Positions 61,398 through 64,000 of a stretch of 64,000 bases of DNA are shown one piece after another. Below the pieces are notes generated by a model. That model ran no database searches. It had not been told where the DNA came from and saw only the letters and a program-made list of their open reading frames with translations. The stretch is from Cytobacillus stercorigallinarum (GTDB lineage Bacteria > Bacillota > Bacilli > Bacillales > Cytobacillaceae). The stretch spans positions 496,001 through 560,000 of the forward strand of contig NZ_JACSQT010000002.1 in the NCBI RefSeq assembly GCF_014836495.1. Direction: 5' to 3'. Positions within the stretch are counted from its first letter, which is position 1, and each line of letters begins with the position of its first letter. The translations under genes were made by a program, and so were the position numbers.

Positions 61398-62330
61398 TTA
61401 TATTTTTTCTATAATCCTGAGTTTAGCTGAACGAGATCGATTATTATGAGATAACTCCTCTTCAGATGGAATAATAGGTTTTCTGTTCACTAATTTCATC
61501 TTAGGTTGATATTCATCAGGAATAACTGGCAATCCCGGTGGTAGGTCTGGTGTTGAGCTGGCCTCTTTAAACGCCGCTTTACAAATACGATCTTCTAACG
61601 AGTGGAACGTAATTACGCTTACTCTTCCGCCACTTTTTAGCAAGCCCATCGCTTGCTCTAATGATTGCTCGAACACCCCTAATTCATCATTTACAGCAAT
61701 GCGTATCGCTTGGAAAATCCGCTTAGCTGGATGCCCCCCTTTTCTTCTAGCTGGGGCAGGTATGCCTTCCTTAATCAAATCTACTAATTCACCTGTTGTT
61801 TTTATCGGCGCTTTTTCTCTCGCTAACTCAATTTTCCTTGCAATTTGTTTAGAAAATTTTTCTTCACCATATTTAAAAAAGATTTTCACAAGTTCGTTAT
61901 ATGACCAATGGTTGACAACATCATAGGCTGAGATCTCCGCTTGCTTGTCCATTCTCATATCGAGCGGAGCGTCATGATGATAACTAAAACCTCTTTCCGG
62001 TGTATCCAATTGCGGGGATGAAACACCTAAGTCATACAAAATACCATCCACTTCAGAAATCCCTCTTGCATTCAACTCTTCCTTTAAATGACTAAAATTA
62101 CTTTTTACCAGTGTCACTTGCCCGCTGTACTTAGCAAGTTTCTCCTTCGCATTGTCAATTGCCGTTTCATCTTGGTCAAAAGAGAATAATCTTCCTTCAC
62201 TTGAGAGCTGTGATAATAAATATTCACTATGCCCTGCTCCACCTAAAGTACAATCTACGTAAATCCCATTTTCTTTCACATTTAGTCCATCTACTGTCTC
62301 TTTTAAAAGTACTGTTGTATGATTAAACAT
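61398..62330 (-). CDS. rsmH: 16S rRNA (cytosine1402-N4) methyltransferase RsmH (MraW)
   Basis: SAM-dependent methyltransferase acting on C1402 of 16S rRNA at the P site. 310 aa. SAM motif GGAGHS (30-35), [28 protein letters not shown], and the C-terminal ITFHSLEDR. The inserted substrate domain (about 110-215) is present. It lies 72 bp after mraZ, the standard start of the dcw cluster. Confidence 0.97.
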   Translation of the reverse strand: MFNHTTVLLKETVDGLNVKENGIYVDCTLGGAGHSEYLLSQLSSEGRLFSFDQDETAIDNAKEKLAKYSGQVTLVKSNFSHLKEELNARGISEVDGILYDLGVSSPQLDTPERGFSYHHDAPLDMRMDKQAEISAYDVVNHWSYNELVKIFFKYGEEKFSKQIARKIELAREKAPIKTTGELVDLIKEGIPAPARRKGGHPAKRIFQAIRIAVNDELGVFEQSLEQAMGLLKSGGRVSVITFHSLEDRICKAAFKEASSTPDLPPGLPVIPDEYQPKMKLVNRKPIIPSEEELSHNNRSRSAKLRIIEKI

Positions 62331-62402
62331 TGTTGCTCATCCTTCCCAACCTGTAATCGTGTGTAAAAGTCCCCTTATGTATTCATTCGGGTTCAGCCTT
62401 GC

Positions 62403-62834
62403 TTAAATATCAAAGCCAATCATATTTTCTGCAATTTCAGCAAAAGATTCTTCTGACTCTGCAAAATATTCTTCCCAAAGGCTTCTACTCCAAATCTCAA
62501 TTCGGTTGGAAACACCTAATACGACACATTCTTTGTCTAATTTTGCATATTGCATTAGTGGGGAAGCGATATTTACTCGTCCTTGTTTGTCAATTTCACA
62601 TTCTGTTGCACCCGAGAAGAAGAATCGGGTAAAAGCGCGGGCGTCCTTTTTTGTCATGGGTAAAGCTTTTAGTTTCTCTTCAAGCTCTTTCCATTCTGTT
62701 AAGGGATAACCAAATAAACATTGATCCAAACCTCGTGTTAATACAAATATCTCTCCTAAGTTCTCACGAAATTTAGCGGGTACGATTAAGCGGCCCTTCG
62801 TATCAACATTATGATGGTATTCTCCCATAAACAT
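62403..62834 (-). CDS. mraZ: Transcriptional regulator MraZ
   Basis: Two AbrB/SpoVT-like swapped-hairpin domains form a ring-shaped DNA-binding oligomer that represses or activates the dcw promoter. 143 aa from the ATG at 62832-62834 ([15 protein letters not shown]). The DxKGR motif occurs in both halves ([22 protein letters not shown]). The extension to 62849 would add a short unsupported peptide. Repeated GTGG boxes lie directly upstream (62846-62890), matching MraZ operators. Confidence 0.95.
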   Translation of the reverse strand: MFMGEYHHNVDTKGRLIVPAKFRENLGEIFVLTRGLDQCLFGYPLTEWKELEEKLKALPMTKKDARAFTRFFFSGATECEIDKQGRVNIASPLMQYAKLDKECVVLGVSNRIEIWSRSLWEEYFAESEESFAEIAENMIGFDI

Positions 62835-62845
62835 ACCCGCTTCAC

Positions 62846-62890
62846 CCACTTTCTAACACAAATGTACCACATTCCCCCACTTTCCTCCAC
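62846..62890 (-). promoter_or_regulatory. mraZ: MraZ-type operator boxes
   Basis: The minus strand reads GTGGAGGAAA GTGGGGGAAT GTGGTACATT: three GTGG boxes at exact 10-bp period (complements 62887-62890, 62877-62880, 62867-62870). A fourth GTGG lies 21 bp further (62846-62849). MraZ binds tandem TGGG-like boxes with about 10-bp period in several bacteria, so this is likely its autoregulatory site. Confidence 0.75.
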
Positions 62891-62997
62891 TATTTTAAAT
62901 GATTCGCTTATGTCCAATAAATTCCTGCTGTTTTTTTACTTTTCAAATATTTTTCTTTCGCTATCTTTTTACAAAAATATTTGCTTTTTTCGGCTTA

Positions 62998-63036
62998 TCT
63001 CTTTCAAAATGCATAAAGTTGAAAGAGAATTGTCAA
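62998..63036 (-). promoter_or_regulatory. Candidate dcw promoter with dyad over the -10 region
   Basis: -35 TTGACA is perfect (complement 63031-63036). At 17 bp the -10 is TGCATT, at 15 bp TATGCA, both weak. A perfect 10-bp inverted repeat TCTCTTTCAA / TTGAAAGAGA (62998-63007, 63019-63028, 11-bp centre) encloses the -10. It has no U-tract, so it reads as an operator rather than a terminator. Confidence 0.5.
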
Positions 63037-63163
63037 AAGAAGATGTTTCTTTAGTCACACATTTTAAAAATCGACAAAGGCATATCAATTACGCCTAACT
63101 TAAAAAGATTCTCTTTGTTGTTCGCCTAGCCTTAAACTTCTTCCTGTACTTTGGCTGTTCTGC

Positions 63164-63214
63164 AAAAAAAAAAGACTTAAACCCTCCTCTATATTGAGAA
63201 GGAATTAAGTCTTT
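63164..63214 (-). terminator. Intrinsic terminator of bshC
   Basis: Long stem: AAAGACTTAA plus a purine/pyrimidine arm (63171-63189) pairing with 63196-63214 with a few mismatches, followed by T10 on the minus strand. The 5' arm overlaps the region of the bshC stop codon (63219) only at its edge. Confidence 0.88.
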
Positions 63215-63218
63215 TGCT

Positions 63219-64000
63219 TTATACCTTAATCACTTTATGCGTACCATCAAACGGTAGTTCCTGATCGAGAATTCGGGAGAAGAATGATAAACCGTACTTG
63301 TTGATAAAATAAAGTCCATTCCATACCCTTTCTTGTGGGTTACCGTCTGGTTTTACCGAAGATTGAATACGATCAAATTTCGAGAGTATATTTGTATATT
63401 TTTGCTCTGTCGATTGTTTAAATTTAGTTTGTATAAATGCAATTTGCTTTTGCACAAGTGCTTGATTCTTTTCTACGAGTGGGTACATACCCTTTTCTTG
63501 CTCTGAAGTATAAGTTAATAACTGTTTGTAAGAATCTTCTAGTTTCGCTTGTAATTCGTTTAAAATTTCATCTCGTTCTTTACTTTGGACGGATTGGAGA
63601 AACTGATCCTTTCGTTCTTCAGTGCCATTTATTAATACATCTTCTAATGATAATCCAAGCTCTTTCATTTCCGATTCAATTGCTCTCTCTAAAATCGTGA
63701 AATTCAAGCGTGGAACTAGTGGCGGCATTTTTAAAGAGAACTGCTCAAACACTTTTTGCAGTTCTGCCCAGTAGGCGATTTCCCCTGGTCCAGCAATAAA
63801 CGCTAATGTAGGGAAAAGTAATTCCTGTGTTAAAGGTCTTGTAACAACATTATTACTCAATTTCTCAGGTGTTGTTTCAGCCATCATTAGCATTTCTTCT
63901 AATGTGAAGCTTATTTTAGCATCTGTATTTACAAACAATTGGGTTTGATGATTGTAATCAAGTAGGATTCTCTCTTTAAAAACTTCATCATAATAGAAGA
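63219..64000 (-). CDS. bshC: Bacillithiol synthase BshC, C-terminal part (runs off right edge)
   Basis: Adds cysteine to GlcN-malate, the last step of bacillithiol synthesis. The frame is open to the window edge (YYDEVFKERILLDYNHQTQLF continues into FVNTDAKISFTLEEML), so about 260 C-terminal residues of a protein usually near 540 aa are present. The family block RPLTQELLFPTLAFIAGPGEIAYWAELQKVFEQF is clear, followed by the long coiled coil (about the last 130 residues) and the C-terminal NPQERVWNGLYFINKYG. Upstream of mraZ, as in B. subtilis (yllA). The N-terminal half is outside the window. Confidence 0.92.
   Translation of the reverse strand, partial: FYYDEVFKERILLDYNHQTQLFVNTDAKISFTLEEMLMMAETTPEKLSNNVVTRPLTQELLFPTLAFIAGPGEIAYWAELQKVFEQFSLKMPPLVPRLNFTILERAIESEMKELGLSLEDVLINGTEERKDQFLQSVQSKERDEILNELQAKLEDSYKQLLTYTSEQEKGMYPLVEKNQALVQKQIAFIQTKFKQSTEQKYTNILSKFDRIQSSVKPDGNPQERVWNGLYFINKYGLSFFSRILDQELPFDGTHKVIKV

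Larger units (their letters stand above)
62835..63218 (-). other. bshC-mraZ intergenic region, dcw promoter region
   Basis: 384 bp. Minus-strand order: bshC terminator (63164-63214), about 120 bp without features, a TTGACA -35 (complement 63031-63036), a 10-bp dyad around its -10 (62998-63028), then AT-rich DNA and the GTGG boxes next to mraZ. A second weak promoter (TTATTG, 17 bp, TAAAAT) lies just upstream of the boxes. No coding sequence. Confidence 0.6.

Overview
The window is a stretch of core chromosome from a low-GC, endospore-forming Firmicute of the family Bacillaceae. The evidence is gene order closely matching Bacillus subtilis, dedicated sporulation genes (spoIIGA, sigE, sigG, spoVD, spoVE, ylmC), a bacillithiol gene (bshC), a MurE with the DNPR signature of meso-diaminopimelate peptidoglycan, T-box and PyrR attenuation, and frequent TTG/GTG starts behind strong Shine-Dalgarno sequences. 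I cannot name the species. I see no mobile element, prophage, CRISPR array, rRNA or tRNA.

Every gene except rqcH is on the minus strand, so transcription runs from high to low coordinates. In that direction: (1) bshC (5' end outside the window), closed by a terminator. (2) The division and cell wall (dcw) cluster: mraZ-rsmH-ftsL-pbpB-spoVD-murE-mraY-murD-spoVE-murG-murB-divIB-ylxW-ylxX-sbp-ftsA-ftsZ, which makes lipid II and assembles the divisome. Internal terminators after spoVD, spoVE and ftsZ divide it into units. (3) The sporulation block spoIIGA-sigE and sigG, with candidate Spo0A-type and sigmaF/sigmaG-type promoters. (4) The ylm block ylmC-ylmD-ylmE-sepF-ylmG, then ylmH and divIVA, linked to septum placement. 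(5) ileS behind a T-box leader, then a DksA-like gene (ylyA), lspA and rluD. (6) The complete pyrimidine operon pyrR-pyrP-pyrB-pyrC-carA-carB-pyrK-pyrD-pyrF-pyrE with three PyrR attenuators. (7) rqcH on the plus strand, convergent with pyrE and divergent from a P-type calcium ATPase (yloB-like). (8) The housekeeping run yicC-remA-gmk-rpoZ, coaBC-priA-def-fmt-rsmB-rlmN-prpC-prkC-rsgA-rpe, which covers nucleotide and CoA supply, replication restart, translation initiation, rRNA modification and Ser/Thr phosphosignalling. rpe runs off the left edge.

I found no evidence of an undescribed multi-gene system. The observations most worth a second look are in non-coding DNA: a perfect 20-bp hairpin without a U-tract between murB and divIB, a dyad over a candidate promoter upstream of mraZ together with GTGG boxes, an exact 3 x 11 bp repeat in front of murG, a terminator built into the last codons of spoVD, a perfect Spo0A box upstream of divIVA, and a DksA-like protein that has lost its zinc finger. 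Start positions were refined from Shine-Dalgarno spacing and recalled B. subtilis proteins. No searches or folding programs were run.
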